The position numbers and the translations under genes are program-made. The notes beneath the pieces are model-generated. The model worked only from the letters and a program-made list of their open reading frames with translations. It was not told the DNA's origin and ran no database searches. A stretch of 64,000 nucleotides of DNA from positions 97,572-161,571 of the forward strand of contig NZ_PBSH01000031.1 of the NCBI RefSeq assembly GCF_002726155.1, written 5' to 3'. Below are positions 44,300 to 54,584 of the stretch, one piece after another (position 1 is the stretch's first letter; the number at the start of each line of letters is the position of its first letter). Source of the stretch: Alcanivorax sp. (GTDB lineage: Bacteria; Pseudomonadota; Gammaproteobacteria; Pseudomonadales; Alcanivoracaceae).

Positions 44300-44343
44300 T
44301 TGACCCTCCTGGCAGCCAAACGTATGTTTGAAACGTATGTTTT
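44300..44343 (+). promoter_or_regulatory. psrA promoter with two overlapping PsrA operators
   Basis: -35 TTGACC (44300-44305), a 17-base spacer and -10 TATGTT (44323-44328). CAAACGTATGTTTG (44317-44330) and GAAACGTATGTTTT (44330-44343) both match the PsrA palindrome G/C-AAAC-N4-GTTT-G/C. They share one base and cover the -10, which predicts tight autorepression. Confidence 0.8.
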
Positions 44344-44361
44344 GAACGCACAGGGCAGGCT

Positions 44362-45018
44362 ATGGCACAGGCGGGCACAGTAGACCGGATTCTTGATACC
44401 GCAGAGGTATTGTTTGCCCAGAAGGGCTTCGCGGAAACCAGCCTGCGTGCGATTACCAGCAAGGCCGGGGTGAACCTGGCGGCGGTGAATTACCACTTTG
44501 GCTCCAAGGAAGCGCTGATTCAGGCTGTCTTTGAACGCTTTCTGACGCCTTTCAGCCTGGCGCTGGATGCCAAACTCGACGAAATGGAAGCTTCCGGGAT
44601 TCCCGATACCCCCGAGAACGTGCTCGGCATCGTGTTTCGCCTGGCCCTGGGTACCCACCCGGATGACCCTCAACGCGCGGCGATCTTCTTTCGCCTTTCG
44701 GGTCAGGCCTACAGCCAGCCCCAAGGGCACCTGCGCGAATATCTCCATACTCACTACGGTGCCGTGTTCGCCCGATTGCAGCTCCATTTGCATCAGGCAG
44801 TGCCCGGGGTGCCGCCTATGGAGCTGTTCTGGCGTGTACAGTTCAGCCTCGGTGCGGTCATTTTCACTCTGTCGGGCATGCAATCGCTGCAAAGCATCAG
44901 CAAGGCCGATTTCAATATGGACGCGAGCACAGCGGATATCACCAAGCGCTTGCTGCCGTTTCTGGTCGGTGGCATTCAGGCGGAAGTGCCGGATCAGCCG
45001 TTGCAAACGGAACGCTAG
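44362..45018 (+). CDS. psrA: Fatty-acid-responsive TetR regulator PsrA
   Basis: 218-residue TetR protein. N-terminal MAQAGTVDRILDTAEVLFAQ and the HTH SLRAITSKAGVNLAAVNYHFGSKE are nearly identical to Pseudomonas PsrA; the C-terminal PPMELFWRVQFSLGA motif also matches. PsrA represses beta-oxidation genes and its own gene, is released by long-chain fatty acids, and activates rpoS in Pseudomonas. Overlapping operators lie just upstream. Its place near nagZ, lexA and topA agrees with Pseudomonas synteny. Confidence 0.92.
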   Translation: MAQAGTVDRILDTAEVLFAQKGFAETSLRAITSKAGVNLAAVNYHFGSKEALIQAVFERFLTPFSLALDAKLDEMEASGIPDTPENVLGIVFRLALGTHPDDPQRAAIFFRLSGQAYSQPQGHLREYLHTHYGAVFARLQLHLHQAVPGVPPMELFWRVQFSLGAVIFTLSGMQSLQSISKADFNMDASTADITKRLLPFLVGGIQAEVPDQPLQTER

Positions 45019-45098
45019 ACGCTGCAAAGACGTTGTTCGTTAGGTTTGGCAATAGTTCGCGCGTTGCAACGGCGAACTTTCAACTTGAAACTATCCCC

Positions 45099-45569
45099 AT
45101 GGAACTGATTATCAACTTGTCTGAGCAATGGCTGGAGCTGCGTGGCACCCGGACCGAGCGCTTTGCGATCTCTTCAGCTGCTAACGGAGCTGGCGAAGCC
45201 ATGGGTAGTGGTGCTACCCCCCGTGGTGACCATGTGGTTCGGGCCCGCTTTGGTGCCGGGTTACCGCCTGGGGCGGTATTGCTGGGCCGCAAGTTTTCCG
45301 GTGAAGTGTTCGACGCCGAGTTGGGCGCCCGTTTTCCCGAGCGTGACTGGGTGCTGAGTCGCATTCTCTGGCTTGGTGGTCTGGAACCGGGCCGGAATCT
45401 GGGCGGCGACGTGGATAGTTTTCGGCGCTTTATTTATATTCACGGCACACCGGACAGTGAGCCCATGGGCAGACCGGCCTCCCATGGCTGTATCCGGATG
45501 CGAAACGATGCGGTGATTCGCGTGTTTGACCAGGTGCCAGTAGGCACCCGGGTGACGATCACCGATTAA
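45099..45569 (+). CDS. Cytoplasmic YkuD-domain L,D-carboxypeptidase (ElsL-like)
   Basis: 156 residues consisting almost entirely of a YkuD domain. The catalytic motif has His115 (FIYIHGTP) and Cys131 (SHGCIRM). There is no signal peptide or lipobox, unlike periplasmic L,D-transpeptidases. Cytoplasmic YkuD enzymes such as Acinetobacter ElsL trim recycled tetrapeptide stems. Overlap with nagZ (TAATG) supports a peptidoglycan-recycling role. Start at 45099 was chosen because the upstream frame (from 45033) does not fit the family; the ribosome site is weak. A truncated transpeptidase is the alternative. Confidence 0.78.
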   Translation: MELIINLSEQWLELRGTRTERFAISSAANGAGEAMGSGATPRGDHVVRARFGAGLPPGAVLLGRKFSGEVFDAELGARFPERDWVLSRILWLGGLEPGRNLGGDVDSFRRFIYIHGTPDSEPMGRPASHGCIRMRNDAVIRVFDQVPVGTRVTITD

Positions 45570-46615
45570 TGTCTTCTGCCTACAAGGTTGCCATGTCTGC
45601 ATCCGCCTCCCCGTTATTAATGCTCGACCTGGAAGGGCTCGAGGTCAGCGCCTCGGAAAAAGACATGCTGGCACACCCCGGTGCCGGTGGTCTGATTCTG
45701 TTTACCCGTAATTATGCCAATCGCGAACAGCTGGCTGAACTGGTGCGCCAGGTGCGGGCCGTACGCCCGGACATGTTGATCGCGGTGGACCAGGAAGGTG
45801 GGCGAGTGCAGCGCTTTCGCGACGGCTTTGTCCGCCTGCCGCCTATGGCCGCGCTGGGGCAGCGTTATGACCAGTCTCCCACAGAGGCGGTTCGTGAAGC
45901 GGCGCTGCTGGGGGAGCTGATGGCATCGGAGCTGACCGAGCTGGATATCGATATCAGTTTCGCGCCAGTGCTGGATCTGGACTACGGCAACAGCTCGGTG
46001 ATTGGTGATCGTAGCTTCCATGGTGACGCAGATGCCATGATCGCCCTGGCTGGCGCCTTTATCGATGGCATGAGCGCCGCGGGCATGGCGGCCACGGGCA
46101 AGCATTTTCCCGGCCATGGCCATGTGGTTGCCGACTCGCACCTTGAATTACCGATAGACCCGCGCCCGCTGGCTGAGCTGGAGGCGGCAGACATGCGCCC
46201 CTTCATGGCGTTGGCGGCGAAGCTGGACGGCATCATGCCCGCCCATGTGATTTACAGTGCGGTGGAGCAGCAGACAGCCGGGTTCTCTCGCTTCTGGTTG
46301 CAGACACAGTTACGTGAGCGACTGGGCTTCCGCGGTGTGATTTTTTCTGATGATTTGTCCATGGCGGGTGCCCACGGTGTGGGCGGTTATCCGCAACGGG
46401 CGCAGGCGGCACTGGAGGCCGGTTGTGACATGGTGCTGGCCTGCAATTGCCGGGAAGGGGCCGAGCAGGTACTGGATTTCCTGCAGGCGAACCGGTTTCA
46501 GGGCCAGGTGCCGGCGGCAGGGCTGCGTGCCCGGCCACGCTTGCCCATGGTGGCGGAGCGCCGGGCCATTGCCACTGAGTTGGCCGCTGCACTGCGCGAG
46601 CAGGTTGCGGTATAA
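45569..46615 (+). CDS. nagZ: Beta-N-acetylhexosaminidase NagZ
   Basis: 348-residue family 3 glycosidase. The motif KHFPGHGHVVADSHLELP contains the conserved His/Asp pair, and IFSDDLSMAG contains the catalytic nucleophile Asp. It removes GlcNAc from GlcNAc-anhydroMurNAc peptides in the cytoplasm. The start overlaps the YkuD gene stop (TAATG). An alternative Met at codon 9 begins MSASASPLLML and matches usual NagZ starts, so the true N-terminus may be eight residues shorter. Confidence 0.93.
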   Translation: MSSAYKVAMSASASPLLMLDLEGLEVSASEKDMLAHPGAGGLILFTRNYANREQLAELVRQVRAVRPDMLIAVDQEGGRVQRFRDGFVRLPPMAALGQRYDQSPTEAVREAALLGELMASELTELDIDISFAPVLDLDYGNSSVIGDRSFHGDADAMIALAGAFIDGMSAAGMAATGKHFPGHGHVVADSHLELPIDPRPLAELEAADMRPFMALAAKLDGIMPAHVIYSAVEQQTAGFSRFWLQTQLRERLGFRGVIFSDDLSMAGAHGVGGYPQRAQAALEAGCDMVLACNCREGAEQVLDFLQANRFQGQVPAAGLRARPRLPMVAERRAIATELAAALREQVAV

Positions 46616-46656
46616 AACCGATTTTCACTGAATAGTAAAAGCGAAGGAAAAGATTA

Positions 46657-47800
46657 ATGAATTGGGACTGGAATCAATTGCTGCAGTGGCCCACGGATCA
46701 GACGCCAATGGATATCTGGCTGACGCAGCTGTTTGTCATTGTACTGTGCACGGTGTCCGTCAACTTTATTCTGATGCGCAGTATCGATGTGGCAGAGCGG
46801 TTGATTGGTAAAACTGACACCCTGTGGGATGACGCCTTGCTGGAGGCGGCGCGTATCCCGGTTCGTCTGGTGTTCTGGGTGATCGGCTTGTCCGTGTCCA
46901 TGGAGCTGCTGCAGGCGGTGTCCACCGAGAAAAACGCCCTGTTTGAGTTAGTACCCCAGGCGCGTCGTATCGCCTTTATTATCATCATCGCCATGTTCCT
47001 GAACCGGTTTGTTTCCTATACGGAAAAAAACCTGATTGATCCGGGCCGCATGCGCAAGCCGATGGATCGGTCCACGGCTGCTGCGGTTGCGAAACTGCTG
47101 CGGGTCTCGGTGATTATTACGTCATTGCTGATCATTTTGCAGACACTGGGCTATAGCATTTCCGGGGTGCTGGCCTTTGGCGGCATTGGTGGCATGGCGG
47201 TGGCCTTTGCGGCCAAGGATCTGCTGGCCAATTTCTTTGGCGGCATGATGGTCTATCTGGACAAACCGTTCCGGGTCGGGGATTGGGTGCGCTCTCCGGA
47301 TCGCTCTATTGAAGGCAGTGTGGAAGATATCGGCTGGCGCCTGACCCGCATTCGTACTTTCGATCAGCGCCCGCTGTATATTCCCAATGCCATGTTTACC
47401 TCCATCGTGCTGGAAAACCCGTCGCGGATGTACAACCGTCGTATCAATGAAAAAGTCGGCATTCGCTATGATGACTGGCAAAAGATGCCCGGCATTGTGG
47501 CCGACGTGCGTGCCATGCTGATTGACCATGAAGACCTGGAAACGGAAAACCGTACCCTGATCGTGAACTTCGATAGCTACGGGGCCTCACACCTGGAATT
47601 CTTTATCTATACGTTCACCAAAACCACCCAATGGGTGCAGTACCATGAAATCAAACAGGACGTACTCATGAAGATCATGAGTATCGTCCATGAGCACGGT
47701 GCCGAGTTTGCGTTCCCCACGCGCACCTTGCACCTGGTCAGCCAGAATGATGATGCCCCGGCAACGGGCCTGGAAGACAACAATCCGGAGGACGCACAGC

Positions 47801-47814
<14 letters not shown>
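46657..47814 (+). CDS. MscS-family mechanosensitive channel
   Basis: 385-residue inner-membrane protein with about five TM helices (residues about 18-42, 60-85, 100-122, 145-165, 168-190). The pore helix is Gly/Ala-rich (GVLAFGGIGGMAVAFAAKDLLANFFGG), followed by the beta domain (DKPFRVGDWV, GSVEDIGWRLTRIRT, YIPNAMF). It is closest to the YbdG/YnaI type. It opens under membrane tension to release solutes. The C-terminal tail is acidic. It overlaps hpt by 14 bases. Confidence 0.88.
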
Positions 47815-49116
<1,302 letters not shown>

Positions 49117-49173
49117 CCCCTATTCAGGCAACCGGTTTGTCAGGTTGCTTGCTGGCATAAGGAGCATGCATCG

Positions 49174-50199
49174 GTGACGTTGCTGATTATATTCGCCACC
49201 ATTTCCATTGGCTTTTCTTTTGTGTGCTCCGTGCTGGAAGCGGCGCTGCTGTCCATTACCCCCAGCTTTATTGCCGGCCTGCGTGACAGTAACCCGAAGC
49301 TGTATACGAGCCTGCGCGCGTTCAAGGATGATATCGACAAGCCCCTGTCGGCGATTCTGACCTTGAACACCGTGGCGCATACGGTCGGCGCCACCGGTGT
49401 CGGCGCCCAGGTGGCGGTGGTGTTTGGTGAGGCCTGGCTGGGCGCGGCGTCGGGCATTATGACGCTGGCGATTCTGGTGTTCTCCGAGATCATCCCCAAA
49501 ACCATCGGCGCGAAATACTGGCGTTCACTGGCACCGATGCTGCCGCCCACGCTCAAGGTAATCATGGTGTCGCTGCTGCCGTTTGTGTGGCTGTCCAAGC
49601 TGATAACCAGCCGTATCGGTGGCAACGAACATGATGTGGATGTGCGGGCGGAAATTCGCGCGTTGGCGGATATGGGCGAGGATCAGGGCGCGCTGGATGA
49701 TGACGAGCATCGGGTGATCCACAACATCCTGCGTCTGCACGACATTCGTGTGGGTGCCATTATGACCCCGAGTACGGTTTGCCGGGTGGTCGAGCCGGGC
49801 CTGACTGTGAGTGAATTCAAGGAGCGGGAGAAGGGGCAGCCGTTTTCCCGTTACCCGGTGATGAGCGCCAGTGGTGAAGCAAAAGGCTATATCCATAAAT
49901 CCGATTTGCTGGATAGTGGCCCGGACCAGACCATGCAGGCGTTGGCCCGCGAGGTGTCCATGGTGCATACCACGCTCAATATCGAAGACTTGTTTAGCGC
50001 CATGTTGACCCAACGTCAGCATATGGCAGTGGTTTATGATGACCACGGCACCTGGGTGGGCCTGATCACTCTGGAAGATATTCTGGAAAGCATCCTGGGC
50101 CGTGAAATCATGGATGAAACCGATAACGTGGCCGACCTGCGCCTGTATGCGCGCCAACGCTGGAACCGGCGGCTGAAAAAGCAGGACAAACCACAGTAA
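49174..50199 (+). CDS. CNNM/CorC-type membrane protein (DUF21 plus CBS pair)
   Basis: 341 residues. N-terminal DUF21 membrane domain with about four TM helices (residues 3-25, 55-80, 85-110, 125-145), including FSEIIPKTIGAKYW. Two CBS domains follow (RVGAIMTPSTVCRVVEP and HMAVVYDDHGTWVGLITLEDI...). Families of this type are linked to Mg/Co efflux or magnesium transport. The gene starts with GTG at 49174; AAGGAG lies about nine bases upstream. It lacks the C-terminal CorC_HlyC domain of longer members. cysK follows after 39 bases. Confidence 0.82.
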   Translation: MTLLIIFATISIGFSFVCSVLEAALLSITPSFIAGLRDSNPKLYTSLRAFKDDIDKPLSAILTLNTVAHTVGATGVGAQVAVVFGEAWLGAASGIMTLAILVFSEIIPKTIGAKYWRSLAPMLPPTLKVIMVSLLPFVWLSKLITSRIGGNEHDVDVRAEIRALADMGEDQGALDDDEHRVIHNILRLHDIRVGAIMTPSTVCRVVEPGLTVSEFKEREKGQPFSRYPVMSASGEAKGYIHKSDLLDSGPDQTMQALAREVSMVHTTLNIEDLFSAMLTQRQHMAVVYDDHGTWVGLITLEDILESILGREIMDETDNVADLRLYARQRWNRRLKKQDKPQ

Positions 50200-50238
50200 G
50201 GCATTGCGCAACGCGCGCCGAGAATGGAGGAGAGCATT

Positions 50239-51207
50239 ATGACCGGCATTTACCAAGACAATAGTGAAACCATCGGTAATACCCCCCTGGTGAAGATCAA
50301 CCGCATCAGTCAGGGCAATATTCTCGCCAAGATCGAATCCCGTAACCCGGCGGGCAGTGTGAAGTGCCGGATCGGCGCGTCCATGATCTGGGACGCAGAG
50401 AAGAGCGGCAAACTGAAGCCAGGCATGACGCTGGTGGAACCCACCAGTGGTAACACCGGCATTGCGTTGGCCTATGTGGCGGCCGCCCGGGGCTATGATC
50501 TGGTTCTGACCATGCCGGACTCCATGAGTCTGGAGCGCCGCAAGATCCTCAAGGCGCTGGGAGCCAAACTGGTGCTGACGCCCGGCCCGAAAGGCATGCC
50601 CGGTGCTATCGCCAAGGCAGAAGAGCTGGTGCAGGAAAACCCGGACAGCCACCTGATGCTGCAACAGTTCAATAACCCGGCTAACCCGGCGATCCACGAG
50701 AAGACCACGGGCCCGGAAATCTGGGACGCCACCGGCGGGGATATCGATGTACTGGTGAGCGGGGTTGGCACTGGTGGCACCATCACCGGCGTGGCCCGTT
50801 ACATCAAAAACACTCAGGGCAAGGCGATTACCGCCGTGGCCGTAGAGCCCGATTCCTCGACCATGATTTCGGCGGCGCTGAAGGGCGAAGAGCCGACCCA
50901 TGGCCCCCACAAGATTCAGGGCATTGGTGCCGGTTTTGTACCGAAGAACCTGGATATGTCAGTGGTGGATCGGGCTGAGCAGGTCAGCAACGAAGAGGCC
51001 ATGGAGTGGGCCCACAAGTTGATGCAGGAAGAAGGCATTCTGGCCGGTATTTCCTGCGGGGCGGCCATGTGTGTAGCGGATCGTCTCAGCCAGCAGCCAG
51101 AATTCGCCGGCAAGACCATTGTGGTGGTGCTGCCGGATTCCGGGGAGCGTTACCTCAGCTCCCCCTTGTTTGCCGATACCTTCACTGAGCAAGAGCTCGG
51201 CCAGTAA
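50239..51207 (+). CDS. cysK: Cysteine synthase A (O-acetylserine sulfhydrylase)
   Basis: 322-residue PLP enzyme. The cofactor Lys42 is in [26 protein letters not shown] and [16 protein letters not shown] bind substrate and phosphate. Sequence and length match E. coli CysK more closely than CysM. It makes cysteine from O-acetylserine and sulfide. ATG at 50239 has GGAGGAG just upstream; an earlier ATG at 50224 lacks a ribosome site. Confidence 0.95.
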   Translation: MTGIYQDNSETIGNTPLVKINRISQGNILAKIESRNPAGSVKCRIGASMIWDAEKSGKLKPGMTLVEPTSGNTGIALAYVAAARGYDLVLTMPDSMSLERRKILKALGAKLVLTPGPKGMPGAIAKAEELVQENPDSHLMLQQFNNPANPAIHEKTTGPEIWDATGGDIDVLVSGVGTGGTITGVARYIKNTQGKAITAVAVEPDSSTMISAALKGEEPTHGPHKIQGIGAGFVPKNLDMSVVDRAEQVSNEEAMEWAHKLMQEEGILAGISCGAAMCVADRLSQQPEFAGKTIVVVLPDSGERYLSSPLFADTFTEQELGQ

Positions 51208-51346
51208 CACGGCCCGGCAGTATGGTGCTCAGTGGCACTAATCCCGCTGCTGAGCGCTGTACTGTCAGGGGCGGGCAGGGTATAACTGCACCATAAGCCC
51301 GTACACGGGCAGCTTCCGCCTTCAGGCGGACTATTGGGGGAACACC

Positions 51347-51625
51347 ATGAAGAGCACCATGAAATACCTCGCAGTCATGCTCTGCGGTGCCACATTGCTC
51401 AGTGGTTGTTATTTTGAAGAAGATGACATCAGCAGCAGTGAGCGGCAGGAACAACTTCCTATCGTGCAGAATGATGCGCCACAGGGCACCCGCATAGTGC
51501 CAGGCGAGCAGGTCATGAGCAGCGGCCGCTACCGCAACGACATTCAGGTGGCCAATGGCGCTGCCGCGATCAAGGCAACCAGCGAACATTACGGCACCAC
51601 CGCCGAAATTTCCGTTATTCAGTAA
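51347..51625 (+). CDS. Small lipoprotein of unknown function
   Basis: 92 residues with a signal peptide and lipobox LLSGC (Cys21). The mature part is small and polar (YFEEDDISSSERQEQLPIV, then YRNDIQVANGAAAIKATSEHYG). Residue +2 after the Cys is Tyr, so it is probably sorted to the outer membrane. No family is recognised. The final codons form the left arm of a perfect hairpin that continues past the stop. Confidence 0.75.
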   Translation: MKSTMKYLAVMLCGATLLSGCYFEEDDISSSERQEQLPIVQNDAPQGTRIVPGEQVMSSGRYRNDIQVANGAAAIKATSEHYGTTAEISVIQ

Positions 51626-51651
51626 TCGATGGCTGGCGTTACTGAATAACG
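51613..51651. other. Perfect hairpin overlapping the lipoprotein stop codon
   Basis: CGTTATTCAGTAA (51613-51625) and its perfect complement TTACTGAATAACG (51639-51651) enclose a 13-base loop. The left arm includes the last three codons and the stop. No T-tract follows. It may protect the mRNA 3' end. Confidence 0.6.
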
Positions 51652-52100
51652 CAAGCCGGATTCCGGGAAGACAAGCCATGTGCCTGGCGGCGAATGTCGC
51701 CGTTCATTAAGCTAATGTCTTCCGCGGAATATTTTTCTGCACGACTTCCCTTTTGTTCGCCTCATTGCGTTGTTACAGCCCGTGGCATTGCCGGGAGGGT
51801 TTGCGTCGTTATTAAGCGGCTTTGCAGTGTGTCTGCATTGTTAGCACTATAGTCTCTTTAAATTCCTTGTTTTACTTTTCAACGCTTCACTTCTCCTTCA
51901 TGTGTCAGTAGCGCGTGAAATATTGACAGCTTTTTTGTTAAGCCCGATGGCGCGGCGGTGAATAACTGTCGTCGTGTAGTAAGACCGGGAACTCCCTTCA
52001 TGACGGTCCTCTTTCTGCGAGCGCACAATCGCGTCATGCGATGTATACAGCGTGACTCGTTATGTCGATTTCAAATAACAATTCCTCGGGAGAAAGACTA
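51652..52100. other. Gene-free region upstream of the oxidase-like gene
   Basis: No gene or RNA is recognised. An isolated TTGACA (51923-51928) lacks a good -10 at 16-18 bases. The stretch is AT-richer than its surroundings around 51835-51945 and probably contains the promoter for the downstream pair. Confidence 0.4.
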
Positions 52101-54572
52101 ATGAAGAACCTAGAGCGCCTGATAGGGCTGGGCTTGCTCACCGCGGCGTTGCTCGCCTGTGGCGGTGGCAGCAGTTCTGGCAGCGCGAGCCCTACCGCAA
52201 ACACGGGCGGTGGTGGCTCGCCTTCCCCAGATGAAGAGACACCCAGTGCAGATGATCCTATGGCTCCGGCTCCAGCGCCTACGAGGGCATCTTTCGCTGG
52301 CCGCGAATATAGCTGTGACGGTGATGAGTGCCAGTTAGGCAAATTTGATGGCCCGTTTGCTGAACCGACCATTCGCTACAGCGATTCCAGTACTGGCGAG
52401 AATTTGAAGGTGGTTACCACCGAGGATAAATGCCTGGAAGACGCGGAAGGTTCGTTGCGCTGCAAGCCTGCCGCCGGGTCCATCGCCTTGTTACCGGATA
52501 ACCGTTTGGTTTATTTCAATGCTCTGGAGGGTACAGAGAACGTTGAATTCTCTATCGTTGCAGAATTTGGTTTCGTCGCGGTTAATGATCAAACGCGAGT
52601 ACTCAATTTCGGCCCCGCCGGTGCCAACGATGAAATCTCCTGGCAACGGCCCTCGCCTGTACGTGGTGGTGCCAATGTGGACGGAAACGACAGTGATACG
52701 TTGTTGCCGGGCGGTGAATTGAGCGACGCGGAGAGCACAGAAGGCAATGACGGCGCTCTATTCTGTGCCGATGTTATCCAGCTGGCGGATGGTCGAATCA
52801 TGGCAGTGGGCGGCACGGATTATTACACTGAACCATCACTTGGGTCGGTCTTTCCCCAGGCCCGAGATGTGCTGGGCTCCATTGATACCGAAATTCCTTT
52901 GCCCAGTAATTTTGGTGAAATCAGCGTGCCCGACGATATTGGCGTCGTGGAGCTGGAAGGCCTCAAAGACGCTCGTATTTTCAATCCCGAGGACAACAGC
53001 TGGACCCAGACCGGTCACATGAACCATGGCCGCTGGTACCCCAGCATGGTGACCTTGCCCGATGGCGATGTTTTCGTGGCAAGCGGGGTGACCAAGCTAC
53101 TCAAGCCAGTTTATACCGGTGCTTTGCTGGGTGGAGAAAGCGAAGGGCTGCGTGAATTGCTGCAGTCTGCCGATAATGTGCGCACCAGCGAAACCTATGA
53201 TCTGGAAGCGGGGACCTGGTCCGAGAATGGGGACCGGCCGCTTGAGGGACTGGACAGCACCGCGGGTAAAGCGTTGCCGTTGTATCCCCGCCTGCATCTA
53301 CTGCCTAACGGCAAGGTGTTCTATAACGCTGCCGGGCAGGCTTTTAACCCTTTTGGCCAGTCATACAATCAGGCCCAGTGGAACTTCGTATCGGTTTATG
53401 ATCCGCAAGAGCAGCTCTGGACTGATCTTGGCTACGCGGGCTTGAATGTGCAGCTCGATGAACTCGGTCTGGAGCGCATTACCTCTGCACTGACTCTTAC
53501 CAGCCCGAATCTGGTAGAGGACTTAATCGGGACAGGAGAGGGGCTGCTCACCAACTTGCTGGGTGACCCGCTTAGCAGTCTGGAGCAGGTCGAGAACCTG
53601 CTTGGCGATATTGCGGACCCGCAGGTGGCCAACCGTTTAATCGGCGCAGGTTTCCGTGGTTCAAGCTTCTCTATCATGATGCCGCTGCGCCAGGATGAAA
53701 GCGGCGCCTACAGCGAAGCACAATTCCTGACTGCCGGTGGCGTGCTCGGCGCAGTAGCCGCCTCCAGCCCGGGCAGTTACCTGGCCGTCCCCAATAGCCG
53801 TCTGGACACCGTGAATGTGGATGCCGATACCGAAACAGGAATGCGTTACTCCTCAGAGATTGTTGGTAATCTGAATGGTCCACGCTGGTTTTCCACCGGG
53901 GTATTGCTGCCTGATGGTTCGGTGATGGCATTTAACGGCGCCAACAGGGATGAGGTCGTCCTACCGGGGTCGGCGACGCCTGTACAAACCACCGAGCGGT
54001 ATGATCCGCAAACCCGTGAGTGGACGGAAATGGCGACCTCATTGAACCCCCGAACCTATCACAATACCGCGTTACTGCTCCCTGATGGCCGTCTGTTGAT
54101 CGGTGGTCACGCGCCAATTAACACCGCTTACTTATTCAGCCTTAACCTGGAAGAGCTGGGGCTGTCTCCGAATGATGGCCGTGATCCGTCCTTCGAAATA
54201 TATAGCCCGCCGTATGTGTTCAAGGATCGCCCCGAAATCCAGCAGGCCCCTAGTGAAGTGGATCATGGTGACTCCATCGACATCGCCGTGGATGATGCGG
54301 CTGCAATCAATGAAGTGATGTTGGTGCGCCGTACCAGTCTCACGCATCTGGTTGATGGGGATCAGCGCAACGTGGTGCTCCCGCATACTGTTAGTGGCGG
54401 CAATGTGAGCGTACAAATTCCGGAAAATGCTGCGGTACTTCCGGCCGGTCATTACATGTTGTTTGTTAACCGTATCGCCAGCGATGGCTCCAACATGGTG
54501 GTGCCGTCCGTCTCTGCGCCGGTACAGGTGATGTTGCCTGAGGAAAGCCCGGGTTTGATGGCTCAACGCTAA
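52101..54572 (+). CDS. Copper-radical-oxidase-like (galactose/glyoxal oxidase fold) lipoprotein
   Basis: 823 residues. Lipobox LLAC (Cys20) and a Gly/Ser/Pro-rich linker precede a Kelch-type propeller (about 125-690) and a C-terminal DUF1929 domain (YSPPYVF). Residues at positions matching the galactose/glyoxal oxidase site are present: Cys222 (ALFCADV), Tyr313 (GRWYPS), Tyr653-His654 (RTYHN) and His749 (LTHLVD). These would form the Cys-Tyr radical cofactor and copper ligands. An extra segment of roughly 100-150 residues interrupts the propeller around 460-535. It may oxidise an alcohol or aldehyde at the cell surface; the substrate is unknown. ATG at 52101 was chosen by GGGAGA spacing. Confidence 0.78.
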   Translation: MKNLERLIGLGLLTAALLACGGGSSSGSASPTANTGGGGSPSPDEETPSADDPMAPAPAPTRASFAGREYSCDGDECQLGKFDGPFAEPTIRYSDSSTGENLKVVTTEDKCLEDAEGSLRCKPAAGSIALLPDNRLVYFNALEGTENVEFSIVAEFGFVAVNDQTRVLNFGPAGANDEISWQRPSPVRGGANVDGNDSDTLLPGGELSDAESTEGNDGALFCADVIQLADGRIMAVGGTDYYTEPSLGSVFPQARDVLGSIDTEIPLPSNFGEISVPDDIGVVELEGLKDARIFNPEDNSWTQTGHMNHGRWYPSMVTLPDGDVFVASGVTKLLKPVYTGALLGGESEGLRELLQSADNVRTSETYDLEAGTWSENGDRPLEGLDSTAGKALPLYPRLHLLPNGKVFYNAAGQAFNPFGQSYNQAQWNFVSVYDPQEQLWTDLGYAGLNVQLDELGLERITSALTLTSPNLVEDLIGTGEGLLTNLLGDPLSSLEQVENLLGDIADPQVANRLIGAGFRGSSFSIMMPLRQDESGAYSEAQFLTAGGVLGAVAASSPGSYLAVPNSRLDTVNVDADTETGMRYSSEIVGNLNGPRWFSTGVLLPDGSVMAFNGANRDEVVLPGSATPVQTTERYDPQTREWTEMATSLNPRTYHNTALLLPDGRLLIGGHAPINTAYLFSLNLEELGLSPNDGRDPSFEIYSPPYVFKDRPEIQQAPSEVDHGDSIDIAVDDAAAINEVMLVRRTSLTHLVDGDQRNVVLPHTVSGGNVSVQIPENAAVLPAGHYMLFVNRIASDGSNMVVPSVSAPVQVMLPEESPGLMAQR

Positions 54573-54584
54573 GGAGTGATGAGG

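Noticed and set aside
45099..45569. Periplasmic L,D-transpeptidase
   Set aside because: There is no signal peptide, lipobox or LysM domain, and the gene overlaps nagZ, which acts in the cytoplasm.
49525..50910. 461-codon minus-strand frame opposite the CNNM and cysK genes
   Set aside because: It spans two clear plus-strand genes and their gap and has no family motifs.
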